A stretch of DNA of 60,000 bases from Lineus longissimus (taxonomy: Eukaryota; Nemertea; Pilidiophora; Heteronemertea; Lineidae): contig NC_088324.1 in NCBI RefSeq assembly GCF_910592395.1, positions 11,250,953-11,310,952 on the forward strand, written 5' to 3'. Below the pieces are notes generated by a model. It saw nothing but the letters and a program-made list of their open reading frames with translations, did not search any database and was not told the origin of the DNA. Positions 38,153 to 47,983 of the stretch are shown here, one piece after another. Numbering within the stretch: the stretch's first letter is position 1; each line of letters opens with the position of its first letter. Made by a program: the position numbers and the translations under genes.

Positions 38153-41100
38153 CTGAAATGAAATATTTATTGTGGACGAAAAACATGAAATGTGCACAGA
38201 ACAACACCAATAATATCGAGACAATGAAAACTCAATCCAAGTTTAGTAATGGCAAGGACTTGAGAGAATATTGCTTAGGCCAATGGAGAAAACTAGCTGG
38301 TGGCCTAAGCTTCCAAAGGAGTGAATGGCTTTTGAAAGTACACCCACGGATATTGATACTTGATATATTGATCTGAACAACAGCCCAGTGACATCCAGGT
38401 TGTACTTTACAGGAGAATCACCTCCCTTTACGTACCAGGTAGCTCATTTATTAAAGGGCAATATGCTCCAACTTACATTCCCTTCCTTGATGTTGATGGC
38501 CTGGACAGTAGCATTCTCATCCTTTAACAAATCCTCAAATACACTCAATCCAGAATGTTTTATTGTTGAAGTGATATTACAGAGCTGGAACATTTAAGTG
38601 CACGAGGAAATATCAAATTTGGAATACACTGTAATTTGGAATAATTTATGTCAAAACAACATTATTTGAGGATTACTAATTGCAAACTAATCTAACATGT
38701 GTGTTTCTTCCTACCAAACACATCATGAACACAATAACCCCTCCTGTCAACCTTGAAGTTGAGAGCCCCGTTTACATGTGGTTATCAACCCCTAACTAGT
38801 ACAATACGAACCTAGCTACAGAAACTAATACAGAACAGAACTGCTGCTCCATACAAGCCCTATCACTCTGGAAGAAAAGGAGGTCACCAAGCCAAGGAAA
38901 CTCGGCAAGTGGGTTTGCCAAATTTAAGAATAGTCAACTATTAATAAGTTAAGATGGAAGTATTTCTGTCTGGAAACACATCTACCCAGCGCAGACTGTG
39001 AGGTTGTCATGACCAGATAGAAAGTTCACCATGAAAATTGAGTGAAGTATTTAAATGAGAAAAGTAAGGAAGTGGTTTACACACCTTTATTTCAAATCTC
39101 GTATCTGGCTTATCAATCCCATAATATTTCATAGCATCATGATATGTCATCTTGGCGAAAGGAATTCTTGGTTTTCGCCTGGTTTCCGGCCAACAAAACC
39201 CAATCAACTCTTCCATCAGTCTCTGTATATCCTCCTGGCTCACAAATGACATCTCAATATCCAGCTGGAAAAGCAAATACAGTAGAACTTCTCTCGAGAG
39301 GGAGTCCTGCTAACTGATGTGTCCGCTAAGGGTGGTTCCAGGGTAAATGAGAAAATAGAGGTCAATCTTATGACAGCAAAAACTGTGCAACAGAACAATG
39401 AGTAGGGCACCTTAACTGCTAGACTACCCTGCCCCAGGCTTCATACTAACCTGTGTAAATTCTGGTTGCCTATCAGGTCTGTGAGACTCATCCCTATAAC
39501 ATCTTGCAATCTGCATGTACCGATCTATTCCACCTGCCATCAGCAACTGTTTGAATTGCTGAGGACTTTGAGGCAGGCAGTAGAATTTGCCCGGATGTTT
39601 GGAAGGCACAACAAATTCTCTAGCACCCTTGAAACAAGAAGAATCAAATAATGTGAGAGTTGGGTAAAAGGTAAGGTAAATGCCATAGACAAATTATCAG
39701 AGCTCTTTTTCACGTATGTAGAATCTAATGTTACAATTAGGACCAATACGTCCAGGAGGACATTGATATACAGCTTGCCCTTGATACCTACCCCCGGAGT
39801 TCGTCGGAATAAAGTAGGAGTTTCCACATCAACAAACCCTGAAATTGAACAAAGTACTTTCATCTCCAAGTACACAAAACATTGAAAAACCTTAAACAAA
39901 TTGAATCAGATTAGGACACAAACATTCTACCAAATTCTTACACTTGCAGTTGTAACTGTAAATCGGTAGCTGGTTGTAGCTCCTCAAGCGTGATTTCGCA
40001 CAAAAGACTTGTCCAACTTTGCTGATTTCCCCACGTCCTCTGTACCAACTGGATCAAATGCTGCTATTATCAAAACAGACAGAGAAACCAGTTGGCACAA
40101 ACAGCTGGGTAATATACAGTAGTAAGTGCCGGGGGACGGGGGATGGACCAAACGTTCTTCTATTCCTATGCCTCCATTAAAATGTATTGTTTGATGCTCT
40201 ACCCTTGTCCTCTGAACCAACGGGATCCAATGCTGCCTTATTTATCATAACAGACACAGGAACTAGTTGGTTCAAACAGCAGGGTGATGTAGTGAAGTTG
40301 CACTTGCTACGCCATTGCTTCAAATTCCAAAGTTCTTTTCTTTCTGTATGTTTGGCAAGTGTACAAATCTAAGACCAAAAAGATGTGACAGAAGCAGGCT
40401 TACACACCAAGGTGACCCAATAATTCACTACTACTGCATTCCTGAGATTTTGACATGGAAGCGGGACCACTGGGTGATGCTTTTCAAGCGGGGAACAGCG
40501 TGGAATGTTTCTGTTCTTACTGTCAAGTCTGGTTCGAATGATGCCACAACTCTGCAAACACCTCAATTAGCATTGTTCATTGTTATCAGATCAGAAATGC
40601 AAGAGCAGTGTTGACATATCAATGTGATTTTAGGCAGAATATAAGAGTTTGACTCAGGTGTCGGGACAGCATCCTAAATGAAATATTTATTTGACTGATT
40701 CAGGGTATTTTTGTCCGATTCTCATCATTATTTCCATCATTTAATGAGACAAACATACCATGTTGGTTACACAAAAATTCTCTAATCTTCATCATCATCT
40801 GTGAGCGTAACCGAAGATTGGCCTGCATCTGGCTCTGACGTAGGTCGAGGAAGCGATACTCAAGTCTTAGGGGCTCCTTCACCTGAAATATATCAGCTAT
40901 GTAATCAATGCGATAATGAGACACTTGATAGTCCAGTGGTTAACACTGCTGGCTTCCAAGCGATTGGGCACGGGTTCAGTTTCAGGAGAACCCAGAATTG
41001 CATTTTCTATGACTCAGTATTCACAGGGAGCACCTTTGCTAGCATCAACTGACTCACAATTTACCTTATGGAATTCTTTTATCTCAAAAGGCAGATCTCG

Positions 41101-42628
41101 TTTTCGCTCATTTAGCACCTTGGCATTTTTGACTATAATTTCAATCTCTCCAGTTTGTAGTTTCTGCAATAAATATAAAAGGCTATCTGGTTGGATTAAA
41201 TTGTTAAATTAATTCTTCAATTTGTTAGCAAAGAGTTCGCTTTAGACCAGTTGCATGATCACTTAAGCTCTACAGTGGCGAATCCAGGACTTTAGGAAAA
41301 ATGGGGGGGGGGATGCAGCCCCACCCAGGGCATGATGTCAGAAACAAGGGAGGATCTGCGCATCTGAGGTGGGCTAAAATTAGATAAATGCTTCTTGTGG
41401 AGGTATGCCCTGAGAAATCATTGCTCTCTAACCACGAGCCACCCTTTTAATCCACCCAAGTGTTGTTTTAGCACAAACCTTATTTTCTTGACCTGGTGGT
41501 CTGGCTTGTACTGTTCCTTTCACCTCCAAGACGTTCTCATATTGCTGGATGGACAATAACCTGTGAAGTGGGTCGCCCTTAAATGAGACAAAAAGAAATC
41601 TCTTTTACAGAGATCCAAATTTGAAATCAAAAGTCACATCAGATGATCGATCTATGTTTTACTTTCTACAAGCATGAGTCAGTATCTTATTCTGTCTGCA
41701 CAGAGGCACTCTGAGGTTTCAAACAATGGGACAGGGAAATTGGGGAAGGTTATTTGTACACATCAGACCTATCAATTATATGTTATAATCAGACAATCTT
41801 TCTTACTTGATCTTTAGGTAGTACAAGCTGCGTGATTCCATAGGCATCACGCAGTATGATAAATGTGTCCATCCTCTTGAACTTAACCCAGCCATATAGG
41901 GTAACTTCCTTTCCGACATCATTCAAACTCAGTTCACCACAGGTGTGTGAACGTTTGGAGAAGGTTGAATGTTGACATACTGGAAAGAAAGGACCAAATC
42001 AACACATTACACATGCTATTGTCGCATGACATGACATGGCCGGTTTCGTTGACCGTTGCTGTACTGTTATTGTTAGTATGTTACATTGCTGGGGGAAAAA
42101 ACTCAAGGAACCAAGGCAACTGGTATTTTAAGACATTAAATGTTGAGTAGTGGCCAAAGTAGCTATTGTGCACACATATACACATGATAAAGTTCCCTCA
42201 GATGACCACTCATTGAGTCACCTGAGTTCACATTGAACGGTTAATATCACCAGTATAAATCCATATCCCTCAGATGATCACATTCCCTTGAGTTCCCATT
42301 CAATGGTTTATCACCAGTATGAATCCTGGCTAACAAAACCCCCCCAAGGGCAAGGCTGAGTAACGAGTACATGCAGATGCATGCATGGCACATGCACACT
42401 GACAGTGCATGTCACTGCAAATGCTGGCCTACATCCAAAGTCAAAGGAAAAAAAGCCCGATTTCTTTGCTGGCAGCAACTTCAGGGACACTTTTTCTCAT
42501 TGAGACTTACTGGATATATATGGGAGTTTTGTCTCGAGCAAGATGAACAAAACTGAATGCTTTGGTAGGGAGTATATTTGTCGAATATTCCGAAAAATGT
42601 GCGAACATTTTAGAAGTGCCGCCATCAT
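38063..42628 (-). CDS. DARS2: Mitochondrial aspartyl-tRNA synthetase, ten 5' exons (3' part not found)
   Basis: Charges mitochondrial tRNA-Asp with aspartate (class IIb synthetase of the bacterial AspRS type). Ten exons join in consistent phase: 42511-42628, 41807-41979, 41479-41577, 41065-41163, 40759-40882, 39792-39838, 39451-39627, 39085-39264, 38477-38584 and 38063-38152, giving about 405 residues. The first about 45 residues are basic and hydrophobic, like a mitochondrial targeting peptide. Residues 50-165 form the OB-fold anticodon-binding domain (HTCGEL, VTLYGW). Motif 1 ([15 protein letters not shown]) is at 206-220, motif 2 (RCYRDE...[10 protein letters not shown]) at about 261-279, then the bacterial-type insertion domain (DKPDTRF). 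All introns but the splices around exons 2 and 6 are phase 0. The remaining about 250 residues expected from the family, including HPFTAPHP, NGxEIGGGSIRIH and motif 3 GLDRL, were not seen between 38062 and the LRR gene. The gene may be rearranged, truncated, or have very long introns. Confidence 0.93.
38477..38584 (-). CDS. DARS2: DARS2 exon 9: insertion (GAD-like) domain
   Basis: 36 codons, less conserved; [11 protein letters not shown] aligns with the human TVKAICIPEGA segment. Acceptor TTCCAG, donor GTAAGT, phase 0 at both ends. Confidence 0.8.
39085..39264 (-). CDS. DARS2: DARS2 exon 8: motif 2 tail and start of insertion domain
   Basis: 60 codons; LDIEMSF follows motif 2 directly, then the hallmark [10 protein letters not shown] that begins the bacterial-type insertion domain. 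Acceptor TTTTCCAG, donor AAG|GTGTGT. Confidence 0.95.
39451..39627 (-). CDS. DARS2: DARS2 exon 7: class II motif 2
   Basis: 59 codons including [26 protein letters not shown] and [10 protein letters not shown]. The R-x-x-x-E of motif 2, which contacts ATP and the tRNA acceptor end, is intact. Acceptor TTTCAAG, donor CAG|GTTAGT. Confidence 0.95.
39792..39838 (-). CDS. DARS2: DARS2 exon 6: class II motif 1
   Basis: A 47-base exon encoding [16 protein letters not shown], class II motif 1 with its invariant proline (dimer interface). Acceptor TTTCAG, donor GGGG|GTAGGT. Confidence 0.9.
40035..40297. repeat. Duplicated fold-back segment in DARS2 intron 5
   Basis: Two copies at a 172-base offset of GTCCTCTG.ACCAAC.GGATC.AATGCTGC...ATCA.AACAGACA...A.TTGG..CAAACAGC.GGGT. 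Within each copy CCAACTGG and CCAGTTGG pair as an inverted repeat (perfect in the first copy). Confidence 0.6.
40759..40882 (-). CDS. DARS2: DARS2 exon 5: entry to catalytic domain
   Basis: Encodes [11 protein letters not shown] and [15 protein letters not shown], the signature helix of class IIb synthetases, ending one base into a glycine codon. Acceptor TTTCAG, donor CATG|GTATGT. Confidence 0.93.
40921..41003 (+). repeat. tRNA-derived SINE-like sequence in a DARS2 intron
   Basis: Box A TAGTCCAGTGG (40929-40939) and box B GGGTTCAGTTTC (40972-40983) at tRNA-like spacing, opposite in strand to DARS2, between exons 4 and 5. Not a complete tRNA. Confidence 0.5.
41065..41163 (-). CDS. DARS2: DARS2 exon 4: TGEIEI strand and linker
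   Basis: 33 codons; acceptor TTGCAG, donor CATAAG|GTAAAT. Encodes [15 protein letters not shown] and LPFEIKEF, the end of the OB-fold and the hinge to the catalytic domain. Confidence 0.92.
41479..41577 (-). CDS. DARS2: DARS2 exon 3: OB-fold continuation
   Basis: 33 codons between acceptor TTTAAG and donor AATAAG|GTTTGT. Contains [17 protein letters not shown], the conserved V-x-G-x-V strand of the anticodon-binding domain. Confidence 0.9.
41807..41979 (-). CDS. DARS2: DARS2 exon 2: start of OB-fold anticodon-binding domain
   Basis: Acceptor TTTCCAG, donor GATCAA|GTAAGA. Encodes the diagnostic [20 protein letters not shown] segment followed by FIILRD, matching the first strands of AspRS OB-folds. 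Confidence 0.92.
42193..42328. repeat. Diverged tandem duplication in DARS2 intron 1
   Basis: CCCTCAGATGA.CAC, TTGAGTT and TATCACCAGTAT.AATCC recur at an offset of about 75 bases. Confidence 0.55.
42511..42628 (-). CDS. DARS2: DARS2 exon 1: start codon and targeting peptide
   Basis: Encodes 39 codons plus one base, beginning with two successive ATGs (MMAALL), arginine/lysine-rich with no acidic residue until late in the exon, as expected of a mitochondrial presequence. Donor is CCA|GTAAGT. The single leftover base joins exon 2 in frame (A+TA gives Ile), which supports this start. Not conserved enough to recognise by itself. Confidence 0.75.
42618..42625 (-). promoter_or_regulatory. YY1-like motif at the DARS2 start
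   Basis: The minus strand reads ATGGCGGC over the second start codon of DARS2, the core of the YY1 element that often sits just downstream of transcription starts and overlaps initiator codons. Motif match only. Confidence 0.35.
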
Positions 42629-42835
42629 TTATTCAGCAGACTATTTTTAGCACGCGATACGATTTTAATCATGTTTTAATGATAATTTTTAGTTTGTGCT
42701 TTGATTACCGCTCAACACGTTTTATTCATGCGCGGTCAACCCCTAACGTATTCGCGGAAAAAAACGTAAAATCGAAGTGTTCAGCGGAGAAATTTTGAAG
42801 CCCTCGCCTCGTAAATTCACCACACGGTTGCGCGA

Positions 42836-42843
42836 TGACGTCA
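42836..42843. promoter_or_regulatory. Full CRE palindrome upstream of DARS2
   Basis: Perfect TGACGTCA, the CREB/ATF site, about 210 bases upstream of the DARS2 start codon in a local patch with many CpGs (about 42.72-43.00 kb). Consistent with a housekeeping promoter. Confidence 0.5.
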
Positions 42844-43900
42844 TCCTCGGGATTTCGAAAACAGGATGTGTTGCCTAACGGTAAAAGATGGAACTGAAAG
42901 TTTTGAGCGAATATTTCAGTTCCACATCCTCCCGCGAAAAAGCGCCACCGTCGCCTAGGGTCTCATTAGGGAGTTTTTTTTGTTTTCTTGCGCGGCCGTA
43001 GTTCCTAAAAAATCATTAATTTCTTGGTTTTCACAGTATGCCAGTGTTAATTTAGCAATTGTTTTGGCAAAGATGTGTTTTTTTCAGTTTCTAAAACCTA
43101 AAGTGCTGCTCAATAGGCGGCTAACAAGAAACTATGCATTTTACTGTTTTACCGACGTATGTGTACACTGAACTTGGAATGTGCGTCGGCCCCGTGTTGA
43201 AATGCCGTCCAGTGCCAGTTGGTGCGTTTTTCGCTTTGTGCAAAATTCAACATATCTCAAAAGTTCAATGGTTGACCCACTATTATTTTTTTATATTTGT
43301 GTAGCGTAAGCAACTGTCTTTCACGGGAGAATGGTATAATATTTGGGGTTTTCCGTGATTGTCCGGCTCAATTGGCAATATTCCCATTTGGGATGGTAAA
43401 CAGAGCTAGGAGCAAATGCGACGCTTATGATTTACTTAAAGAAATAAAATGCCCGATTTAACATCCTGCAGAATTAGGGGAATCGGGCGTTTCCAGTGAT
43501 ATACAACACAAATGGGTTGTCCTCATGCAGTCACTTTGGAAACGCATTTTAAAATAGATGGCACGTCATCATCGCGCACATTTGGGAAAAACTCCCTAAC
43601 GAGACCTATGGAATTGGCTGTTACATTTGACTGCCATTCCCCTAGCTTTATTCACATAGTTTTAAAATCAAGGTCAATATTGCCAAGTCGATTGTGCTTT
43701 AAAGAACATTTTCTAGTTTGAGTCAATAATATGAATGATTCAATGCTGTCTTTTAATATTTTAAAGACATAAACGGTTCTCAAAAAGGTTAATTAAAAAA
43801 ACTGAGGCGGGGAAAAAAATTATTCACTACAAGCCTCGTTTACCCGAAGCTAAAATGCACGCGCACCTGTAGAACAACATACACAAACCTTCTCCTCAAG
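42844..43900. other. Divergent intergenic region between DARS2 and alpha-spectrin
   Basis: About 1 kb without a supported gene. The DARS2-proximal 150 bases are CpG-rich; the rest is AT-rich with short chance frames only. It should hold the promoters of both divergent genes. Confidence 0.5.
42930..42939. promoter_or_regulatory. E2F-like site in the DARS2/spectrin intergenic region
   Basis: TCCCGCGAAA, reverse complement TTTCGCGGGA, close to the E2F consensus, followed by AGCGCC. About 300 bases upstream of DARS2. Confidence 0.3.
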
Positions 43901-43993
43901 CCAAGGTTGTATGCTCTTCTGTAACGCCATCTTGGGTTTCCTGCAGAGCAGAAAGAAGGGAAGAGACGGTCGAAGAATTTTACGAATTGTGAA
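43901..43993 (+). other. SPTAN1: Probable untranslated first exon of alpha-spectrin
   Basis: A short purine-rich segment ends at a strong donor GAA|GTAAGT (43994), is preceded by a YY1-like element, and lies upstream of the first coding exon of alpha-spectrin, which itself starts at an acceptor with a stop codon just upstream of the ATG in frame. No other good first-exon candidate was seen, but transcript evidence is lacking. The 5' end is approximate. The same DNA on the minus strand could start a short frame (MALQKSIQPWLEEK), which I do not accept. Confidence 0.4.
43925..43934 (-). promoter_or_regulatory. YY1-like motif near the spectrin transcription start
   Basis: CGCCATCTTG (CAAGATGGCG on the minus strand) about 60 bases upstream of the proposed first-exon donor of alpha-spectrin. 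A classic YY1 core, in the position expected near a start site. Confidence 0.35.
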
Positions 43994-46038
43994 GTAAGTA
44001 TTCGATTTCCAACAAATAAGTTGATGTAATCGTAAACCTTGTATATTCATGTATAAGTGTTGCTATTTTGTGTTTTTTTGCATCTTTTGTTATTCTGTAC
44101 TACGTGCACGAATATCGCTTGAAAATTAGGTCGCCGCTCCCATCACGCTTGTACATTTTGTACAGGTAGCGTACATACAGGTGCCCCTCCCATTTTGCAG
44201 TGCAGACTCATGAGACTGCACAGAGAACTACTAAAATAATTGGATTGTCTGGTTGTATTGATTAGTGATGCGTGCATATTCATATTGATAGAGAAGTAAA
44301 TAGTAATATACCGGCAGGCCTTTTTGACGAAGACAAATCGGAGCCCAAATAAATCAATGCGTACACCGTTCTGTACAGTCACTCACAGTCTACTCACGGT
44401 AGGCCTACTAGTACTAAAGTACTAGCCTAATACTAATAGACTAGTAATATCATGCAACATTATTCGTGAAGCCGACTTCGCCGTTTGGACAAAATCCCAT
44501 GAGCCACTGCAACCCTTTGTTTCAGGTGAAACGCATGACTGGTAAGCGCCCAAACAAACCACTTCGTAAAGGTCGATTTCAAATTCATTTTCCACATGAT
44601 GAGATAGCATGCTATTGCTAGAATTTAGAAACTAATTTGATGCATAATGTACATCGAATAAATTTGTTCAGGTGGTGCCTCTCGCTGCCACTGTTGTATG
44701 ACTATGACTGAGTGAGTGTGAGGTGGTACAATTTGGTTGATTGGGTTGCATCAATCATCGATGAATATAAATAATGATGGTCTGGATGATATTGGTTGGT
44801 TGCACCATTATTTGTCATTGGTTGCTGGTACCATTTTGGTTTTAAAATCAGTTGACTTTGGTTGATTGCAGCTATTGTCTTTGGTTGATTGCTCAAATGA
44901 GGTTTTTTTGTTGATTGCGCCAGTCATTTTGAGTGTGCCAAACTTATCCCGGTGGCTAGATTGTTGGCAACATTTATAGTGCATGCAAGCTCCAGCTGCA
45001 TTACCAAACGGCAATGGAAATTTCCAAGCCATCTCCGCGCATGCTCTGTAGTGGTTTCTTTTGATCTCCCTATATCACCGGAAAATTCAAGACAGTTGCC
45101 ATGGTGACAGCCATCCTGATCGATAGCACTATAGCCATAGCAGCAGTGTAGAATTCAACCAGAATCTCTCCTCCAGCATCAGCGCTGGGTGAAGGCACCG
45201 AGGTACAGCAGTACACATCTGGTGGCTGGTTTATCGTTTTGGTTGTCTGGTTATTGCGACCGTCTCATTGTCTCGTGTAGTGTCTCGATTTAGACGCATT
45301 AGCTTCATTTGGAGTTACAACAAGATGTTTTACAAGTGACATGCGGATAAATTTTTGGCGACGTCAAGAGCTGTCATGTAATACACAATTTGAACTTTAT
45401 TGATTCCGATGCCACAGTTCAGTTTTAGAGTCGCATTCTTGTTGAAAAAAAATGCTTCCCCATCATGCCTGATGTTGTATTGGATTAACGTTTCTTGATT
45501 TGTCAAGTGTGCTCTTGGAATGCCATTACCAAACATTGCGTCGTGTGCTTGGTACTGCAGTTGCCTGATATAGTATTGTCTGTCCAAATTGTTATTGCTT
45601 TCTCGAAATGGAAAAGTTTGAATGAACACTTCCATGACATTTCCATGTCGCATTCTTGAACATATTTTCAAGTCTTTTGTTGTGGCGAGTTGTTTCTTCA
45701 TGTAGTAGGTGAACAAATTTTTCCTTGTCGGTCTTGACTATTGGACATACGCAAAGAGAGCGAGACTGGCGTAGTCAATAGTCAGGTGAGCGCTGATTAA
45801 TAGTGCTTGTTACACCCAATACATGTCTGACGTCCAGCAATGTTCACTTCATTAGCATCATTATTCATGTTATTATGTCTACAGGTGTTCCGTTACGCAC
45901 AATTGGCATAGTGTTTTAAAAACCCTGGATGTAATAATTGTCAGTTTCATTATCAACGATCAGGCACACCCAGGAATTGGCTGTGTTGTCTTGGTGAATG
46001 CAATTTGACTTGGAACTTTTATGATTCTCATGGCAAAA
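43994..46038. other. Proposed first intron of alpha-spectrin, left part
   Basis: No accepted gene. About 44730-44930 is a loosely repetitive TTGGTTGATTG-rich tract. A 128-codon minus-strand frame at 45330-45716 has no recognisable domain. Confidence 0.4.
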
Positions 46039-46314
46039 ATGGGCAGGATATAGGCAACCAGAATTTGTAGTTGAGACGGTAGTCATGACAACTTTAATTG
46101 GGAGTATGATAGACCTGGTGGATGTTCAGGGTTAGGATTTCATGTTCCAAATCAAATCAATCATTGATAGTTTTGGATGGGCAGGATATAGGCAACCAGA
46201 ATTTGTAGTTGAGACGGTAGTCATGACAACTTTAATTGGGAGTATGATAGACCTGGTGGATGTTCAGGGTTAGGATTTCATGTTCCAAATCAAATCAATC
46301 ATTGATAGTTTTGG
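46039..46314. repeat. Exact 138-bp tandem duplication
   Basis: Two adjacent copies (46039-46176 and 46177-46314) beginning ATGGGCAGGATATAGGC and ending GATAGTTTTGG are identical base for base on reading. Non-coding. Either a very recent duplication or an assembly duplication; it sits in the long first intron proposed for alpha-spectrin. Confidence 0.95.
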
Positions 46315-46864
46315 TCAGTTGAATATTAACATATCATTTCCGCTGATTTCTGAACTGACTGTCAGTTGCTTAGCAACATTGGCTACAAAACGATGATAAA
46401 ATACATTGCCTAGATAATTTCCTCCGGATGTCTGGACCATATCAGCAAATTTCAGTCTCCGCTATTGATCTGACTTAAAAATGGGTATTGATTTGAACGT
46501 AGTGAGGCTGATGGTGTGGCTGTTGGATTTGAGGCAAAGTTTTAGTCTCGAAACAATCTTTCTCTGTGTGTATGGAATTCATGTTCCGAGGACAGACATT
46601 AGTCAGCTGTTGATAACTTGCTGTTAGTGTTGTTGGCTCTATTGGTCTGACACTAGTGACAGCTGGCGATGAGATCATGGCGATATTCGTTCACCTCAAC
46701 AAGCTCAATCAAGTACTGATGATGAACTGTTCTTCATGATGGCAATATCACAATTGTACAACATTCCGACCAACTATTACCTAACATAACCCACGAAATC
46801 CACTGAGGAGGTTCATTTTTGTACATGTTTATAACTTGACGATAACGTAGCGGTAACTAGCCGA

Positions 46865-47017
46865 ATGAACAGGTGCCCGTTCCTTGAAGAACACCCCGAT
46901 CTATTCCTCTTATTCATCCTACTGCTATTCGTCGCCTACGGAGCACTTTACTTTCTCTGGTGTTGGCTGGTTTATTTGCTTGGGATAGTCAGACAGGGTG
47001 AGTCAGGAGATGAATAA
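46865..47017 (+). CDS. Candidate 50-residue single-pass membrane microprotein
   Basis: An ATG-to-TAA frame of 50 codons: acidic/polar N-terminus (MNRCPFLEEHPD), one long hydrophobic helix rich in L, F, W, Y (about residues 13-43), then a charged tail (RQGESGDE). It lies between DARS2 and the first coding exon of alpha-spectrin. One AATAAA overlaps the stop region (47013-47018) and another follows at 47140-47145, so an independent short transcript is possible. Alternatively CAGG|GTGAGT (46998) may make the DNA a 5' exon. No family recognised; may be chance. Confidence 0.25.
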   Translation: MNRCPFLEEHPDLFLLFILLLFVAYGALYFLWCWLVYLLGIVRQGESGDE

Positions 47018-47139
47018 ATAATGTGTTGTGATTGGTCAATTAAGTTATCCGTTCAGTGTTGTTGGCTCCTGTATTACTACTATAGTTACGTGTTATGAAG
47101 AATATGTACTAATGTACAGTTGGCACAGTAGAGATTAGA

Positions 47140-47145
47140 AATAAA
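47140..47145 (+). promoter_or_regulatory. AATAAA downstream of the micro-ORF
   Basis: Canonical hexamer about 120 bases after the micro-ORF stop; relevant only if that ORF is transcribed independently. Confidence 0.25.
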
Positions 47146-47737
47146 ACATATTGCCATGATTACCCTGTCTGTGAAATGTGTTGTCCGAAAGAGTTTCTTC
47201 ATTTGAACGTTGACAATGGTTGAGACAGTTAGACTCATTGTTGTTTGCAAACTAGTTTTCTTGTCAAAGGCAAATTTTTTACTTCTCCCAGCTATCCCAT
47301 TCCAAGTATCATTTTAAAATCCACCCGACCTGAAGAAGAATTCTTTGACACTGTGACACCATTTTCCCTTGTCTGCATACTTGACTGAATGTATAACCCT
47401 GGCTGATTAGAAATGATGGCCCAAATTCCAGACCTACATACACTGTAGTTCTGCTCATTATTTGCATTTAGTGATAAAATGATAGCAAGCACACCCTATT
47501 CAATTATCCTGTTGAGAATTAGGTTCTAGTCTATACACAGTACACCAGTAGTAGCTGAAATTTTTTGCAGTGGCGCTAAGCGGGAATCTTGGAGCGGCCT
47601 CTGAGTACTTCTTGGTAGTATACATTGCTGCTTTCCTCACATTCATTGAAATGTTGTACATGGGTTTAAAAACTTATTATACTTATATTTTTGTCAAACG
47701 TTTCTCGTTGCAGTAGGCCAAATCCAAGAAGGTCAAG

Positions 47738-47983
47738 ATGGTGGAGGTTCAGCCTCGGGAGATAAAGATCCTCGAGACTGTCGAGGATATCCAGGAGAGG
47801 CGTAGCCAGGTCCTGGGACGCTACTCGAACTTCAAAGATGCTACCAAGGAACGTAGGGAGCGGCTTGAGGATGCCAGGCGCTACATGTATTTCAAGAGAG
47901 ATGCTGATGAGTTGGAGAGTTGGATTCTCGAGAAGTTGCAGACGGCATCAGATGAGAATTTCAAAGACCCCACTAACCTCCAG
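47738..47983 (+). CDS. SPTAN1: Spectrin coding exon 1: tetramerisation helix and repeat 1 start
   Basis: The exon begins at 47714 after TTGCAG; the ATG follows a 24-base leader. Encodes [20 protein letters not shown], then RRSQVLGRY, the alpha N-terminal partial repeat, ending KDPTNLQ at CAG|GTTTGT. Confidence 0.97.

Noticed and set aside
41303-41312. G runs at 8.26, 41.30 and 58.57 kb as G-quadruplex control elements
   Set aside because: Each is a single uninterrupted homopolymer in intronic or intergenic DNA, with no conserved spaced G-tract pattern; more likely slippage tracts or repeat ends.
43850-43935. Minus-strand frame MALQKSIQPWLEEK as a DARS2 first exon
   Set aside because: The ATG is explained by a YY1-like element, and the exon at 42511-42628 joins exon 2 in the right phase with a presequence-like peptide.
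45330-45716. 128-codon minus-strand frame upstream of spectrin
   Set aside because: No recognisable domain or conserved motif; not enough to call a gene without conservation data.
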